Source: Pasteurellaceae bacterium LFhippo2
Lineage (GTDB): Bacteria > Pseudomonadota > Gammaproteobacteria > Enterobacterales > Pasteurellaceae
Length of the DNA stretch: 52,071 nt
Assembly: GCA_029852775.1 (NCBI GenBank)
Contig: LEKJ01000008.1
Location: 1 to 52,071 of the forward strand
Direction: 5' to 3'
Shown: positions 27,669-35,972 of the stretch, piece by piece
How positions within the stretch are numbered: position 1 is the stretch's first letter
Layout: each line of letters begins with the position of its first letter
Made by a program: the position numbers and the translations under genes
Notes under the pieces: generated by a model
The model's input: only the letters and a program-made list of their open reading frames with translations
Told to the model about the DNA's origin: nothing
Databases searched by the model: none

Positions 27669-28208
27669 ATGAACAAAAAATTACTTCTCCCCCTTGTCGT
27701 TTTTGTGGGACTGATTATTGCCTTTGCCATTCAACTTCAACGTAATTCAAATGGCGAAGATCCAAAAGCGTTAGAATCCGCCCTTGTGGGTAAAACTGTG
27801 CCAGATTTTCAGCTTGAGTCATTGCAAGATCCAAATGTGAAAGTCGATAGTAGCGTGTTAAAAACAGGTTCTCCACGTCTATTAAACGTGTGGGCGACTT
27901 GGTGTCCAACTTGTTTTGCAGAGCATCAATACTTAACTCAACTTGCAAAACAAGGTGTGGAAATTGTAGGTATCGACTATAAAGACGAGCGTGAAAAAGC
28001 GATTAAATTTTTAGAGACCTATAAAAATCCATACCAAGCTGTTGTTTTTGATCCAAAAGGCTCTTTAGGCTTAGATTTAGGTGTTTATGGTGCGCCAGAA
28101 ACCTTTATTGTTGATGGTTCAGGTAAAATTCACTACCGCCACGCTGGCGATGTAAACGACCGTGTGTGGAATGAAGTGTTAAAGCCGATTTATGAGAAAT
28201 TAAAATAA
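27669..28208 (+). CDS. ccmG: Thiol:disulfide interchange protein CcmG/DsbE
   Basis: The 179-residue protein has an N-terminal membrane anchor (about residues 5-25) and a periplasmic thioredoxin fold with active site WCPTC (in NVWATWCPTCFAEH). The cis-proline loop is at VYGAPETFIVD. It keeps apocytochrome c cysteines reduced for haem attachment. It is followed by ccmH and ccmI, the other late cytochrome c maturation factors. ccmA-F are not in the window; psd precedes it instead, across a terminator. A palindromic repeat separates it from ccmH. Confidence 0.94.
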   Translation: MNKKLLLPLVVFVGLIIAFAIQLQRNSNGEDPKALESALVGKTVPDFQLESLQDPNVKVDSSVLKTGSPRLLNVWATWCPTCFAEHQYLTQLAKQGVEIVGIDYKDEREKAIKFLETYKNPYQAVVFDPKGSLGLDLGVYGAPETFIVDGSGKIHYRHAGDVNDRVWNEVLKPIYEKLK

Positions 28209-28218
28209 TAATGTTGTT

Positions 28219-28283
28219 CCCTCTCTCTGTTTAAAATTGCTGAACGCAATTTTAAACTGTCTCTCTCCCAAAGGGAGAGAGTT
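28219..28283. repeat. CTCTCCC-type palindromic repeat, copy B (ccmG-ccmH)
   Basis: The short copy carries CCCTCTCTCTG, the hairpin AAAATTGCTGAACGCAATTTT, and CTCTCTCCC / GGGAGAGAG, close to the right half of copy C. It sits inside the ccmGHI operon and could affect mRNA stability. Confidence 0.8.
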
Positions 28284-28335
28284 AAAGTAGAGAGAAAAGC
28301 AACACTAAAGAAATCCAATGAGAAATAACATAACA

Positions 28336-28803
28336 ATGAAAAAAACTCTCTCTCTTTTACTATTAATTCCAACATTTGCTTTTTCTGCTATCGAAACTCA
28401 ACAATTCGATAACGCCAAGCAAGAGTCGGACTACCGCGCTTTAATTCAAGAGCTACGCTGTCCGCAATGTCAGAACAATAATATCGCGGATTCAAATGCA
28501 ACCATTGCGACCGATATGCGCCACAAAACTTTAGAGCTACTTAAGCAAGGCAAAAGCAAAGACGAAGTTGTCGATTATATGGTTGAGCGTTATGGCAATT
28601 TCGTTACCTACAATCCGCCGATGACTCCTGCAACCATTCTTCTGTGGTTAATGCCATTGCTATTAATCGGCTTAGGCTTTGTGATTATGCTAAAACGTAA
28701 AAAGAAAGCAGTGCAAGCGGTTCAATCCGAGCAAAAATTTGCAAATACCTTTGATAGCCAAGAGCAAGAACGTCTGCGTAAAATTTTAAATGATAAGGAA
28801 TAA
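28336..28803 (+). CDS. ccmH: Cytochrome c-type biogenesis protein CcmH
   Basis: The product is about 155 residues, with a signal peptide (MKKTLSLLLLIPTFAFS), the haem-lyase thiol motif LRCPQC followed by QNNNIADSNA, and a single C-terminal membrane segment (MPLLLIGLGFVIML). CcmH holds apocytochrome c thiols for ligation by CcmF. I prefer the start at 28336 because it gives a standard signal peptide; an in-frame ATG at 28318 would add six residues. Neither has a strong ribosome binding site. The stop lies two bases before the ccmI start region, indicating one operon with ccmI. Confidence 0.93.
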   Translation: MKKTLSLLLLIPTFAFSAIETQQFDNAKQESDYRALIQELRCPQCQNNNIADSNATIATDMRHKTLELLKQGKSKDEVVDYMVERYGNFVTYNPPMTPATILLWLMPLLLIGLGFVIMLKRKKKAVQAVQSEQKFANTFDSQEQERLRKILNDKE

Positions 28804-28805
28804 TA

Positions 28806-29693
28806 ATGAGTTTTTGGATTACTATCGGGCTAGTAAGCCTAATTGTTGGGGGAATTTCATTCTACCCTTTACTAAAAAAATCAAATAATAGTGCGGATAC
28901 TAAGCGTGATAAGCTCAATAAAGCCTTCTATTTTGACCGCTTGAAAGAAGTGGAAGATGAAGCCCAACAAGGCAAAATTGATGATTTAGAGCAAACCAAA
29001 CGAGAACTGCAACAGAGCCTGTTAGACGATATTCCAGAACAAGCTGAGCAATCACTCACCGATAAAAAAGCCTACGGCAAAATCTGGTTTGCGTCATTAA
29101 TTCTATTAGTGGGCGTTGCCAGTGCAGGTATTTATTCTGCGGTAGGTTCTTGGTTTAGCGGTTCAATGTTAGAGATGAGCCATCAGAAACTTAGCTATTT
29201 CTATGAGCGTGTCCAAAATGAGGATAAGGAACCACTCACTGAAAGTGAAATGAATCAATTTGCAATCGCTTTGCGTGTTGAACTACAGAAAAACCCTAAA
29301 GATGATAAATCGTGGTTTATGCTGGGGCGTCTTGGAATGGCGTTAGATAATGGGCAATTAGCGTTAGATAGCTTCCAAAAGGCTGTCGATTTGCAACCAA
29401 ATAATCTGCAATATAAAACGAATCTGGCGCAAATCTTAATGTTCTCGGCGGATCCAAAAGATAAAGAGAAAGGCGAAGAGCTGTTAAAACAGATTATTCG
29501 CGTTGATCACACAAATTTAGATGCATTAGGTATGCTTGCTTTCAACTTCTTTGAAAAAGAAGATTATAAAATGGCGGCAACGACTTGGGGAATGATGTTA
29601 AAAATGATGCCAGAAGATTCGCCACGCCGTGCCGTTATTGAGCGCAGTATGCAATCGGCATTAGCGTCAATGAAGGAAGAAGATAAAAAATAA
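28806..29693 (+). CDS. ccmI: Cytochrome c biogenesis protein CcmI (TPR apocytochrome chaperone)
   Basis: The 295-residue protein has an N-terminal membrane segment, a cytosolic loop with FYFDRLKEVEDEAQQGKID (a CcmI signature), and a second membrane segment near residue 95. TPR-like helices follow (SWFMLGRLGMALDNGQLALDSFQKAVDLQPNN and later). CcmI presents apocytochrome c to the CcmF/H ligase. It starts two bases after ccmH and is the last gene of the ccmGHI group. REP-like hairpins follow it. Confidence 0.9.
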   Translation: MSFWITIGLVSLIVGGISFYPLLKKSNNSADTKRDKLNKAFYFDRLKEVEDEAQQGKIDDLEQTKRELQQSLLDDIPEQAEQSLTDKKAYGKIWFASLILLVGVASAGIYSAVGSWFSGSMLEMSHQKLSYFYERVQNEDKEPLTESEMNQFAIALRVELQKNPKDDKSWFMLGRLGMALDNGQLALDSFQKAVDLQPNNLQYKTNLAQILMFSADPKDKEKGEELLKQIIRVDHTNLDALGMLAFNFFEKEDYKMAATTWGMMLKMMPEDSPRRAVIERSMQSALASMKEEDKK

Positions 29694-29705
29694 GAAATCC
29701 TAATT

Positions 29706-29753
29706 GTAGGGGCGTATTGCATACGCCCGTGGGCGTGCTCAGCACGCCCCTAC
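29706..29753. repeat. REP-like inverted pair (GTAG family), between ccmI and ygiW
   Basis: Two 23-base units face each other: GTAG plus a GGGCGTAT-TGC-ATACGCCC hairpin (29706-29728), and a second hairpin ending in CTAC (29731-29753). The GTAG foot plus short palindrome is the classic layout of REP sequences arranged as a BIME. Confidence 0.75.
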
Positions 29754-29778
29754 AGATTCCATTAAAATATTTTTATAT

Positions 29779-29794
29779 CTTAATACTTTCTTAA
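29779..29794 (+). promoter_or_regulatory. QseB-type direct repeat (CTTAA-N6-CTTAA) in the ygiW promoter
   Basis: CTTAA at 29779 and 29790 are spaced by six bases, exactly the box I recall for QseB at the Aggregatibacter ygiW-qseBC promoter. A -10-like TTTAAT (29806-29811) follows 11 bases later, so the box covers the -35 position, as is normal for OmpR/PhoB-type activators. Confidence 0.65.
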
Positions 29795-29854
29795 TAATTG
29801 TTTGGTTTAATAGCCACATCAAAACAAACAACCCAACACTTTGGAAACAAATTT

Positions 29855-30232
29855 ATGAAAACTTTAAAACTTTTAACTTTAACATCTCTACTTGCAATCT
29901 CTTCTGTAGCAAGCGCAGGCTTTAACGATAACACTAACCCCAAAGGCGGTTTTGTTGGTACAAGCCAAACAGCAACTATCACAACCGTTGCTCAAGCATT
30001 AAAAGCACGTGATAACGCTCAAGTTCAAATTACCGGTAAAATTATCCGCCAATTAGGTGATGATGATTTCCTTTTCCAAGACTCAACAGGTCAAATCAAA
30101 ATTGACGTGGAAGATGAAGCTTGGCAAGGTCAAAATGTAACTCAAAATGATACTATTACCATCTACGGTAAAGTGGATAAAGAGAGTTTCAAAGCGAATG
30201 AAATCGAAGTGTATCGTATTCAAAAACATTAA
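29855..30232 (+). CDS. ygiW: YgiW/YdeI-family periplasmic OB-fold stress protein
   Basis: The 125-residue protein has a signal peptide (MKTLKLLTLTSLLAISSVASA) and one OB-fold (BOF) domain with GGFVG, VTGKI-like QITGKIIRQLGDDDFLF and DVEDEAWQG segments. The family (YgiW, YdeI, VisP) is linked to stress tolerance and envelope homeostasis. I chose this methionine because it begins a normal signal peptide; an upstream in-frame ATG does not. It lies upstream of qseBC, as in Aggregatibacter and E. coli, but here a terminator and a repeat intervene. Confidence 0.9.
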   Translation: MKTLKLLTLTSLLAISSVASAGFNDNTNPKGGFVGTSQTATITTVAQALKARDNAQVQITGKIIRQLGDDDFLFQDSTGQIKIDVEDEAWQGQNVTQNDTITIYGKVDKESFKANEIEVYRIQKH

Positions 30233-30243
30233 TTTTATTTGAT

Positions 30244-30270
30244 AGCACGCTGAAAGGCGTGCTTTTTTGT
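30244..30270 (+). terminator. Terminator after ygiW
   Basis: AGCACGC / GCGTGCT pair around a six-base loop, followed by a run of T. It separates ygiW from qseBC. Confidence 0.85.
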
Positions 30271-30275
30271 ATTTC

Positions 30276-30299
30276 GTAGGATGGGCATCCCTGCCCATC
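30276..30299 (+). repeat. Single REP-like unit (GTAG family) downstream of ygiW
   Basis: GTAG is followed by GATGGGCA / TGCCCATC. An inverse partial end, CCATCCTAC, lies at about 30540-30548 on the far side of repeat copy C, as if copy C sits between two REP ends. The 334-base gap 30233-30566 holds the terminator, this unit, repeat copy C and the qseB leader. Confidence 0.6.
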
Positions 30300-30344
30300 A
30301 ATTAATTCCAAAATTGTGTACAACCGCACAAAACATTTTTCTAC

Positions 30345-30515
30345 ACCCTCTCCCGTTTACGGGAGAGGGACAGCCCGAAGGTGCGTTCAGCACCGTAGGT
30401 CAGGGAGAGGGTTATTTGCAAAATTTCTCAGAAATATCACCGCTTGTAACCCTCTCTCTGCAAAAATTGCTGAACGCAATTTTCGCTGTCTCTCTCCCAA
30501 AGGGAGAGAGTTAAC
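30345..30515 (+). repeat. CTCTCCC-type palindromic repeat, copy C (upstream of qseB)
   Basis: About 170 bases: CCCTCTCCCGTTTACGGGAG, a GGTGCGTTCAGCACC hairpin, GGGAGAGGGTTATTTGCAAA, a USS core in reverse (ACCGCTTGT, 30439-30447), and a final block with the TTGCTGAACGCAA hairpin and CTCTCTCCC / GGGAGAGAG. About 120-140 bases of it match copy D downstream of qseC in the opposite orientation. Confidence 0.85.
30439..30447 (-). repeat. DNA uptake signal sequence in repeat copy C
   Basis: Exact reverse core ACCGCTTGT; TTTGCAAAA-type sequence lies on the expected side. Confidence 0.8.
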
Positions 30516-30566
30516 AAAATCGTTGATTTGTGCAAGGGACCATCCTACAAGTTTAGGGAAGATATT

Positions 30567-31238
30567 ATGCGTATTTTATTAATTGAAGATGACCAACTCA
30601 TTGGTGAAGGTTTAAATTTAGGTTTGACCAAATCAGGCTTTAGTGTGGACTGGTTTAAAGATGGTAAAACAGGCTTAGATGCCCTAGCTTCTGCCCCTTA
30701 TGATGCAGTTGTGCTTGATTTAACTCTGCCGAAAATGGACGGCTTGGACATTCTGCAAAACTGGCGTCGCAACAACCAAGATGTGCCAGTGCTCATTCTT
30801 ACCGCTCGCGATACCTTAGATGAACGCATTGCAGGTTTACAGCGTGGTGCGGATGATTATCTTTGTAAACCATTTGCCCTTGCGGAAGTCGTGGCGCGTT
30901 TACAGGCGTTAATCCGCCGTCGCTATGGCAATACGAATCCTATTATCGAACATAGCTTAGTGAAGTTCGATCCGAATCAGCGCAAAGTCTTTCTAAAAGA
31001 TGAAGAAGTGGCACTCACTACTCGCGAATATAATTTATTAGAGTTTTTTATGCATAACAAAGATCGCGTGCTAACGCGTGGCTCTATCGAAGAAAAACTC
31101 TATACTTGGGACGATGAAGTGAGTAGTAATGCCCTTGAAGTGCATATCTATAACCTTCGCCAAAAGCTGGGCAAAAAATTTATTCGCACCGTGCACGGTG
31201 TTGGCTACGCATTAGGAAAAAATGATGAAGCTGATTAA
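30567..31238 (+). CDS. qseB: QseB response regulator
   Basis: The 223-residue OmpR-family regulator begins [15 protein letters not shown] and has phosphoacceptor Asp51 in [15 protein letters not shown]-binding winged helix lies at about 125-220 ([30 protein letters not shown]). I chose this start, with AGGGA at a good distance, over an in-frame ATG 13 codons upstream. QseB works with QseC and in relatives activates ygiW-qseBC. The CTTAA-N6-CTTAA box occurs before ygiW, but no such box is seen just upstream of qseB. The 3' end overlaps qseC by 14 bases. Confidence 0.95.
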   Translation: MRILLIEDDQLIGEGLNLGLTKSGFSVDWFKDGKTGLDALASAPYDAVVLDLTLPKMDGLDILQNWRRNNQDVPVLILTARDTLDERIAGLQRGADDYLCKPFALAEVVARLQALIRRRYGNTNPIIEHSLVKFDPNQRKVFLKDEEVALTTREYNLLEFFMHNKDRVLTRGSIEEKLYTWDDEVSSNALEVHIYNLRQKLGKKFIRTVHGVGYALGKNDEAD

Positions 31239-32592
31239 AAACAACAGCTTGCGCATCCGCTTGATGATTATTCTCTCTTGCACTGCCCTTGCCATTTGGT
31301 TAATTTCCACAGTGGTTGCTTGGGTACAGGTACGCAAAGATGTGAATGAAGTTTTCGATGCACAGCAGATCCTATTTGCTCAACGTTTAGCGTCTTCTAA
31401 TTTACGTAATATTTTAGTTGATCGCCGTCCTGAACGTATGCGCGATGAAAAACGCAAAGGAGGTTTTCGGCACGTTGAATTTGACGATGACGCTCTCGCT
31501 TTTTCAATTTTTACTAATCAAGGCGATATTATCTTAAGTGATGGCAAAACAGGGCATCTATTTCCATTTACACCAACCGTAGGTTTTAGTGAAGGGCAAT
31601 TAATCGGTGATGATGATAAATGGCGTATTTACTGGTTACCTATTGCAGGCGGTCGCCTGTTTATCGCCGTTGGGCAAGAGCTAGATTACCGTGAAGATCT
31701 TATTGAAAAGATGGTTTTCAGCCAAATGTGGATTTGGTTTGCAAGTTTACCGCTTCTGCTGACCTTGATGATTTTTGGGATTAACAATGAACTAAGAAGT
31801 TTAAATCAAGTAAGCTCCCAAGTAGAGAGACGTAAACCAGAAGATACTGCAACGTTGCCAACAGATGTGCCAAAAGAGATTTTACCATTAGTCCAAAATC
31901 TTAATCAGTTCTTTGATAAAACATCTAATATGTTATTACGTGAGCGTAGGTTTACGTCTGATGCTGCCCACGAATTACGTAGTCCACTGGCGGCGTTAAA
32001 AGTCCAAACTGAATTAGTCCAGTTAGCTGGCGACGATGTAGAGATGCGTGAACGTGCGCTAAATAATCTCACTCAAGGAATTAACCGCGCCACACAGCTA
32101 ATTGAGCAACTGCTCACACTCTCGCGTTTGGATAATCTGCAATCTCTGGAAGGAGTTGAAAAGATTCACTGGGATAAACTGATTCCATCCCTGATTGGCG
32201 AACTCTATTTTACTGCGCAAAAACGGGATATTGAGCTGGAATTTGAGCATGTGGCTACACCAAAAATTTCGCAAGGCCAACCGCTGTTACTCTCAATGAT
32301 GTTACGTAACTTAATTGAAAATGCGATTAAATATTGTCCTGAAGGGACAAGGGTTCAAATCTGCTTAGATAAGGATTCAATTACCATTGCGGATAACGGA
32401 GGCGGTGTTGAAGATGAAGATCTTCTTAAACTAGGACAGCGTTTCTATCGCCCTGCCGGTCAAAATGAAAAAGGCAGTGGACTTGGGCTTTCGATAGTGC
32501 ATCGCATCGCACAGCTTCATCGCTATCAAGTGAAGTTAGAAAATGCGGAGTTAGATGGTAAGAAAGGTTTAAGAGCGACGATTCAGTTATAG
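31225..32592 (+). CDS. qseC: QseC sensor histidine kinase
   Basis: The ~455-residue inner-membrane kinase has two membrane segments (about residues 9-32 and 163-185) around a periplasmic sensor. A dimerisation/phosphoacceptor domain follows, with [20 protein letters not shown] (the QseC signature), and then an ATPase domain with [19 protein letters not shown] and GSGLGLSIV. In other bacteria QseC responds to catecholamines, autoinducer-3 or iron. Two ATGs (31222, 31225) are adjacent; AGGA is better spaced for 31225. The start lies inside the qseB end, so translation is coupled. Confidence 0.94.
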   Translation: MKLIKNNSLRIRLMIILSCTALAIWLISTVVAWVQVRKDVNEVFDAQQILFAQRLASSNLRNILVDRRPERMRDEKRKGGFRHVEFDDDALAFSIFTNQGDIILSDGKTGHLFPFTPTVGFSEGQLIGDDDKWRIYWLPIAGGRLFIAVGQELDYREDLIEKMVFSQMWIWFASLPLLLTLMIFGINNELRSLNQVSSQVERRKPEDTATLPTDVPKEILPLVQNLNQFFDKTSNMLLRERRFTSDAAHELRSPLAALKVQTELVQLAGDDVEMRERALNNLTQGINRATQLIEQLLTLSRLDNLQSLEGVEKIHWDKLIPSLIGELYFTAQKRDIELEFEHVATPKISQGQPLLLSMMLRNLIENAIKYCPEGTRVQICLDKDSITIADNGGGVEDEDLLKLGQRFYRPAGQNEKGSGLGLSIVHRIAQLHRYQVKLENAELDGKKGLRATIQL

Positions 32593-32660
32593 CAAATCAG
32601 ATTGTTGTCAAAGTTTACGGTATTATATAGCAGTTGCACAAATCGAAAATTTTGGCTCCT

Positions 32661-32802
32661 TTAACTCTCTCCCTCTGGGAGAGAGACAGCGAAAATTGCG
32701 TTGAGCAATTTTTGCAGAGAGAGGGGAAACAAGCGGTGATATTTCACCAATATTTTGCAAATAACCCTCTCCCTGACCTACTCCCGTTTACGGGAGTAGG
32801 TG
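32661..32802 (-). repeat. CTCTCCC-type palindromic repeat, copy D (downstream of qseC)
   Basis: Inverse copy of the element upstream of qseB. It shares the CTCTCTCCC / GGGAGAGAG block, the AAAATTGCGTTGAGCAATTTT hairpin (a one-base change from copy C), a USS core (32729-32737) and the TTTGCAAATAACCCTCTCCCTGACCTAC-like end. It lacks the GGTGCGTTCAGCACC segment. It lies in the 252-base gap 32593-32844, between qseC and xerC. Confidence 0.85.
32729..32737 (+). repeat. DNA uptake signal sequence in repeat copy D
   Basis: Exact ACAAGCGGT, with TTTGCAAAT about 25 bases downstream. Confidence 0.8.
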
Positions 32803-32844
32803 TGAAAAATATTTGTGTAGTTGCTGCATAATTTCGCTCAAATA

Positions 32845-33744
32845 TTACTTCTTCCTTCTCGCTCTTGGGTGTGCTGAATCATAAATTTTCGCGAGATGTT
32901 GGAAATCCAAATGGGTATAGATTTGCGTAGTAGAGAGACTACTATGGCCTAATAGTTCCTGCACTGCTCGCAAATCTGCACTGGCTTCTAACATATGGGT
33001 CGCAAAAGAGTGGCGTAATTTATGGGGATGAAGATGAGTTTCTAACTGTTGCTTCTGTCCCCATTTTTTCATCGCCAACTGAATTGAACGATGAGAGAGT
33101 CGTCCGCCACGCTGATTAAGAAATACCGCATTATCTTGTGGTTTAAATTCCGTACGCACCGCCAACCAATTATGCATTGCCTGTAATGCCTTTGAGCCTA
33201 TTGGCACAATCCGTTCTTTATTCCCTTTACCTAGAATTTTAACTTCACAGCTATTTAAATCCATATCGCCTAAATCCAAACCTTGTAGCTCGGATAAACG
33301 TAAGCCAGAGCTATACATCAACTCCATCATCGCAATATCACGCAGATCAAGCGGTTGATTACTCTCAATATTTAGCAATTGAGCAACCTGCTCCGCATCA
33401 ATATTTTTCGGCAGATGTTTACTCGCTTTTGGTGATTTAATCCCAATCGTGGGGTTCACCGTTAGCTTACCTTGCTTAACCAGAAAATCTAAAAACTGAC
33501 GCAGAGCAACTAAGCGTAGGCCAATACTTTTTGCGGATAAACCTTGTTTATGGCTTTGGGAGAGAATCCAACGTACCGTTGACGCATCAATATCTTGCCA
33601 ACTTACTACGCCGGCTTGAGTAAGCATTTCAGTCACTGCTTTTAGCTGACGTTGATAGTTGGATAAGGTATGTGGGCTGGCTTGCTTTTCAATTCGCAAA
33701 AAATCCCAGTAAGGTTGAGAATAGGAATAGAGAGAGTTGGACAT
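32845..33744 (-). CDS. xerC: Tyrosine recombinase XerC
   Basis: The 299-residue recombinase pairs with XerD (also in this window) to resolve chromosome dimers at dif near the FtsK septal pump. The N-terminal SAM-like domain holds [16 protein letters not shown]. The catalytic residues lie in [16 protein letters not shown] (Arg), [15 protein letters not shown] (His-x-x-Arg), [13 protein letters not shown] (His and nucleophile Tyr). It lies downstream of crp with a hairpin terminator between them. A repeat follows it on the qseC side. Confidence 0.96.
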   Translation of the reverse strand: MSNSLYSYSQPYWDFLRIEKQASPHTLSNYQRQLKAVTEMLTQAGVVSWQDIDASTVRWILSQSHKQGLSAKSIGLRLVALRQFLDFLVKQGKLTVNPTIGIKSPKASKHLPKNIDAEQVAQLLNIESNQPLDLRDIAMMELMYSSGLRLSELQGLDLGDMDLNSCEVKILGKGNKERIVPIGSKALQAMHNWLAVRTEFKPQDNAVFLNQRGGRLSHRSIQLAMKKWGQKQQLETHLHPHKLRHSFATHMLEASADLRAVQELLGHSSLSTTQIYTHLDFQHLAKIYDSAHPRARRKK

Positions 33745-33749
33745 AATAT

Positions 33750-33774
33750 AAAAATGGACACTTTAAGTGTCCAT
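33750..33774 (-). terminator. Terminator between crp and xerC
   Basis: ATGGACACTT / AAGTGTCCAT form a 10-bp stem with a minimal loop, followed on the minus strand by TTTTATATT. Confidence 0.75.
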
Positions 33775-33793
33775 TCCTTTCAAATAATTGAAA

Positions 33794-34468
33794 CTAGCGC
33801 GTTCCGAATACAACGATAGTTTTACCGTGTGCAGAAATTAAACCATCATCTTCGAGCATTTTTAAGATTCTGCCGACAGTTTCACGAGAACAACCAACCA
33901 TTTGGCCGATCTCTTGGCGAGTAATCTTAATTTGCATACCTTGTGGATGGGTCATTGCATCTGGCATTTTTGCAAGATTCATCAAAGTTTGAGCAATACG
34001 GCCTGTTACATCTAGGAAAGCAAGATTACTAACTTGACGTGATGTCATACGTAAACGGCGTGCCATTTGTGCAGAAAGATACATTAAAATATCTGGGTTC
34101 ATATGAACTAATTGCTTAAATTTCTTATAAGAAATTTCTGCAATCTCACAGTTGCCACGCGTACGAACCCAAGCTGTTCTTGGCTGAGTTTTATCTTCAA
34201 ATAAACTAATCTCGCCGACAAACTCACCTTGACCTAAATTGGTCAACAACATCTCTTTGCCTTCATCATCCTTAATAAAGACAGACACAGAGCCATTCAC
34301 AATATAAAACAGAGATTCCGCGTCTTCGCCCGCGTGAATTAAAGTATATTTAGTTGGATAACGATGAATATGACAATGAGTCAAAAACCATTCTACTGCA
34401 GGATCGTGAATCGACGGCAGCGGGCTGACATTTTCAAGTTGTGCAGTTGAAATTGAAACATCTTGCAT
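33794..34468 (-). CDS. crp: Cyclic AMP receptor protein (CRP)
   Basis: The 224-residue global regulator has the cAMP-binding segment [24 protein letters not shown] and a C-terminal helix-turn-helix with [15 protein letters not shown]. Length matches H. influenzae CRP, about 14 residues longer at the N-terminus than the E. coli protein. In this family CRP acts with Sxy at CRP-S sites to switch on competence genes, and a candidate site precedes comEA about 8 kb away. It is transcribed on its own, 107 bases after yheU, and ends in a terminator. Confidence 0.98.
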   Translation of the reverse strand: MQDVSISTAQLENVSPLPSIHDPAVEWFLTHCHIHRYPTKYTLIHAGEDAESLFYIVNGSVSVFIKDDEGKEMLLTNLGQGEFVGEISLFEDKTQPRTAWVRTRGNCEIAEISYKKFKQLVHMNPDILMYLSAQMARRLRMTSRQVSNLAFLDVTGRIAQTLMNLAKMPDAMTHPQGMQIKITRQEIGQMVGCSRETVGRILKMLEDDGLISAHGKTIVVFGTR

Positions 34469-34575
34469 AAAAGCCTCTATAATTCATTTATAGTTTTTAT
34501 TCTTAAACCTGTCCATACGAACGGGCATAAAAGTGAATAAGCTCTTTGTTATTCGTAAAGAATTGTATCACAACT

Positions 34576-34800
34576 TTACATATTACCTAAGAAAGATTTT
34601 TTATCTTTTATATCCAAACTTTCGTGAAGTTCTGACCAAACAATGACGACTTTATCCGCTTTTAATTGCGCCAATAAACGCTCGCGCTTTTCTGCAAGAG
34701 AGAGCTCTCGTTCGCCATAATCGGTGCCTTCACGCAAAATAAAAGAGTCTAATACATTGTAAAGCGTACTCTCTTCAAGCTCCTGCCAAGGAATAATCAT
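34576..34800 (-). CDS. yheU: YheU-family conserved protein
   Basis: The 74-residue protein begins MIIPWQELEESTLYNVLDSF and contains LREGTDYGERELSL and VIVWSELHESLDI, the YheU family pattern. I chose this start because it matches YheU and has an AGGAG ribosome binding site; an in-frame ATG 16 codons upstream would overlap slmA. The function is unknown. It lies 7 bases after slmA in a dut-slmA-yheU run. A proposed C-terminal tail (KDKKSFLGNM) is short and charged. Confidence 0.9.
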   Translation of the reverse strand: MIIPWQELEESTLYNVLDSFILREGTDYGERELSLAEKRERLLAQLKADKVVIVWSELHESLDIKDKKSFLGNM

Positions 34801-34807
34801 ACTGCTC

Positions 34808-35413
34808 CTAGATAAATAATGGTTTAATAAAAGCCCACTGCTTTTCAAAGTGTTGATGCTGACTAAAAGCGAAGTTTGAACGAATCAAATGCACAAACTG
34901 GCCTTCACAGAAATTCACTAAGTATGCAGCCAATGCGCGCTCATCAGCAAATGCTCTGCCTTCGCGGATTTTACGCATTTGTAAGATATTAGCGAATTGT
35001 AACTCTAAACCATTGAAAAATTTAGAGATACGCGCTTTCAGTACTTCATCTTCAAACATTAATGCGTGGCCAGTTAGAATACGCGTTACTCCTGGATTCT
35101 TTTGGGCAAAATCAAGAACAGTCTGCAAAATAGCCTTAACACTCGCTTCTGTACTCTCTTTGCGTTTATTCGCATTAATATAGCTATTTAAAGTCAGCTC
35201 AATCTGTTCGATTAATGCTTCAAACATTTTGGTTTTACTTGGAAAATAGCGGTAAAGCGCCCCTTCAGAAACACCAACTTCTTTTGCTAGACGCTCTGTG
35301 GTAATACGCTGCATACCATCTTCAGAATTGAGTAACTTAATTAAAACTTCAAGCACTTGCTGACGGCGTTCTTGAACCGAACGCTTTGGCATTTTTACTA
35401 CTGGTTGAGTCAT
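34808..35413 (-). CDS. slmA: Nucleoid occlusion factor SlmA
   Basis: This 201-residue TetR-family protein binds specific DNA sites over the nucleoid and blocks FtsZ assembly there. The N-terminal helix-turn-helix contains [20 protein letters not shown] and [13 protein letters not shown]. The first residues ([18 protein letters not shown]) are typical of SlmA. Length matches E. coli (198). It follows dut by 14 bases, as in enteric genomes where dfp-dut-slmA are linked. Confidence 0.96.
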   Translation of the reverse strand: MTQPVVKMPKRSVQERRQQVLEVLIKLLNSEDGMQRITTERLAKEVGVSEGALYRYFPSKTKMFEALIEQIELTLNSYINANKRKESTEASVKAILQTVLDFAQKNPGVTRILTGHALMFEDEVLKARISKFFNGLELQFANILQMRKIREGRAFADERALAAYLVNFCEGQFVHLIRSNFAFSQHQHFEKQWAFIKPLFI

Positions 35414-35427
35414 AGCTTTCCTATTAA

Positions 35428-35883
35428 TTATTGTTTACCAGAATGACCAAATCCGCCTTCACCACGCTCTGTGGCAGTGAAATCTTCCACAATATTAAAA
35501 CTTGCTTGAACCACAGGCACAAACACAAGCTGAGCAATACGATCACCCACTTCAACTGTAAATGGTTTATCGCTACGATTCCATAATGACACCATTAATG
35601 GCCCTTGATAATCTGAATCAATTAAGCCTACTAGGTTGCCTAATACAATACCATTTTTATGGCCTAAGCCTGATCTTGGTAAGATCACCGCAGCCAGACT
35701 TGGATCTGCAATATAAATTGAGATCCCCGTTGGGATTAATACCGTTTGACCGGGTTCTACAGTAATCGCTTGTTCTGTTAAAGCACGTAAATCCAAGCCT
35801 GCTGAACCTTCTGTTGCATAAGCTGGAAGTGGAAATTCTGTACCAATACGTTTATCTAAAATTTTTAAATCAATTTGTTTCAT
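35428..35883 (-). CDS. dut: Deoxyuridine triphosphatase
   Basis: The 151-residue trimeric dUTPase hydrolyses dUTP to dUMP and keeps uracil out of DNA. The five family motifs are visible, including [38 protein letters not shown] and the C-terminal GGFGHSG that closes over the substrate. Complete in length. It lies between coaBC and slmA, with a REP-like inverted pair in the coaBC-dut gap. Confidence 0.98.
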   Translation of the reverse strand: MKQIDLKILDKRIGTEFPLPAYATEGSAGLDLRALTEQAITVEPGQTVLIPTGISIYIADPSLAAVILPRSGLGHKNGIVLGNLVGLIDSDYQGPLMVSLWNRSDKPFTVEVGDRIAQLVFVPVVQASFNIVEDFTATERGEGGFGHSGKQ

Positions 35884-35918
35884 TTTTATACCTAAATATC
35901 AAATATACATCTAATCGT

Positions 35919-35967
35919 GTAGGGACACGCTGCGCGTGTCCGGCGGACGCGGGCACCGCGTCCCTAC
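35919..35967. repeat. REP-like inverted pair (GTAG family), between coaBC and dut
   Basis: GTAG with GGACACGC / GCGTGTCC (35919-35941) faces a second unit GGACGCGG / CCGCGTCC ending CTAC (35945-35967), with three bases between them. It occupies most of the 89-base gap. Confidence 0.75.
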
Positions 35968-35972
35968 ATATC

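Noticed and set aside
28318-28335. Earlier ATG for ccmH
   Set aside because: It gives a less typical signal peptide and lacks a better ribosome binding site, though it cannot be fully excluded.
30281-30582. Open frames through repeat copy C upstream of qseB
   Set aside because: They consist of translated palindromic repeat and lack a ribosome binding site.
34469-34575. CRP autoregulatory site upstream of crp
   Set aside because: Only one half-site (TTGTGA) is visible with no matching second half, so it was not listed.
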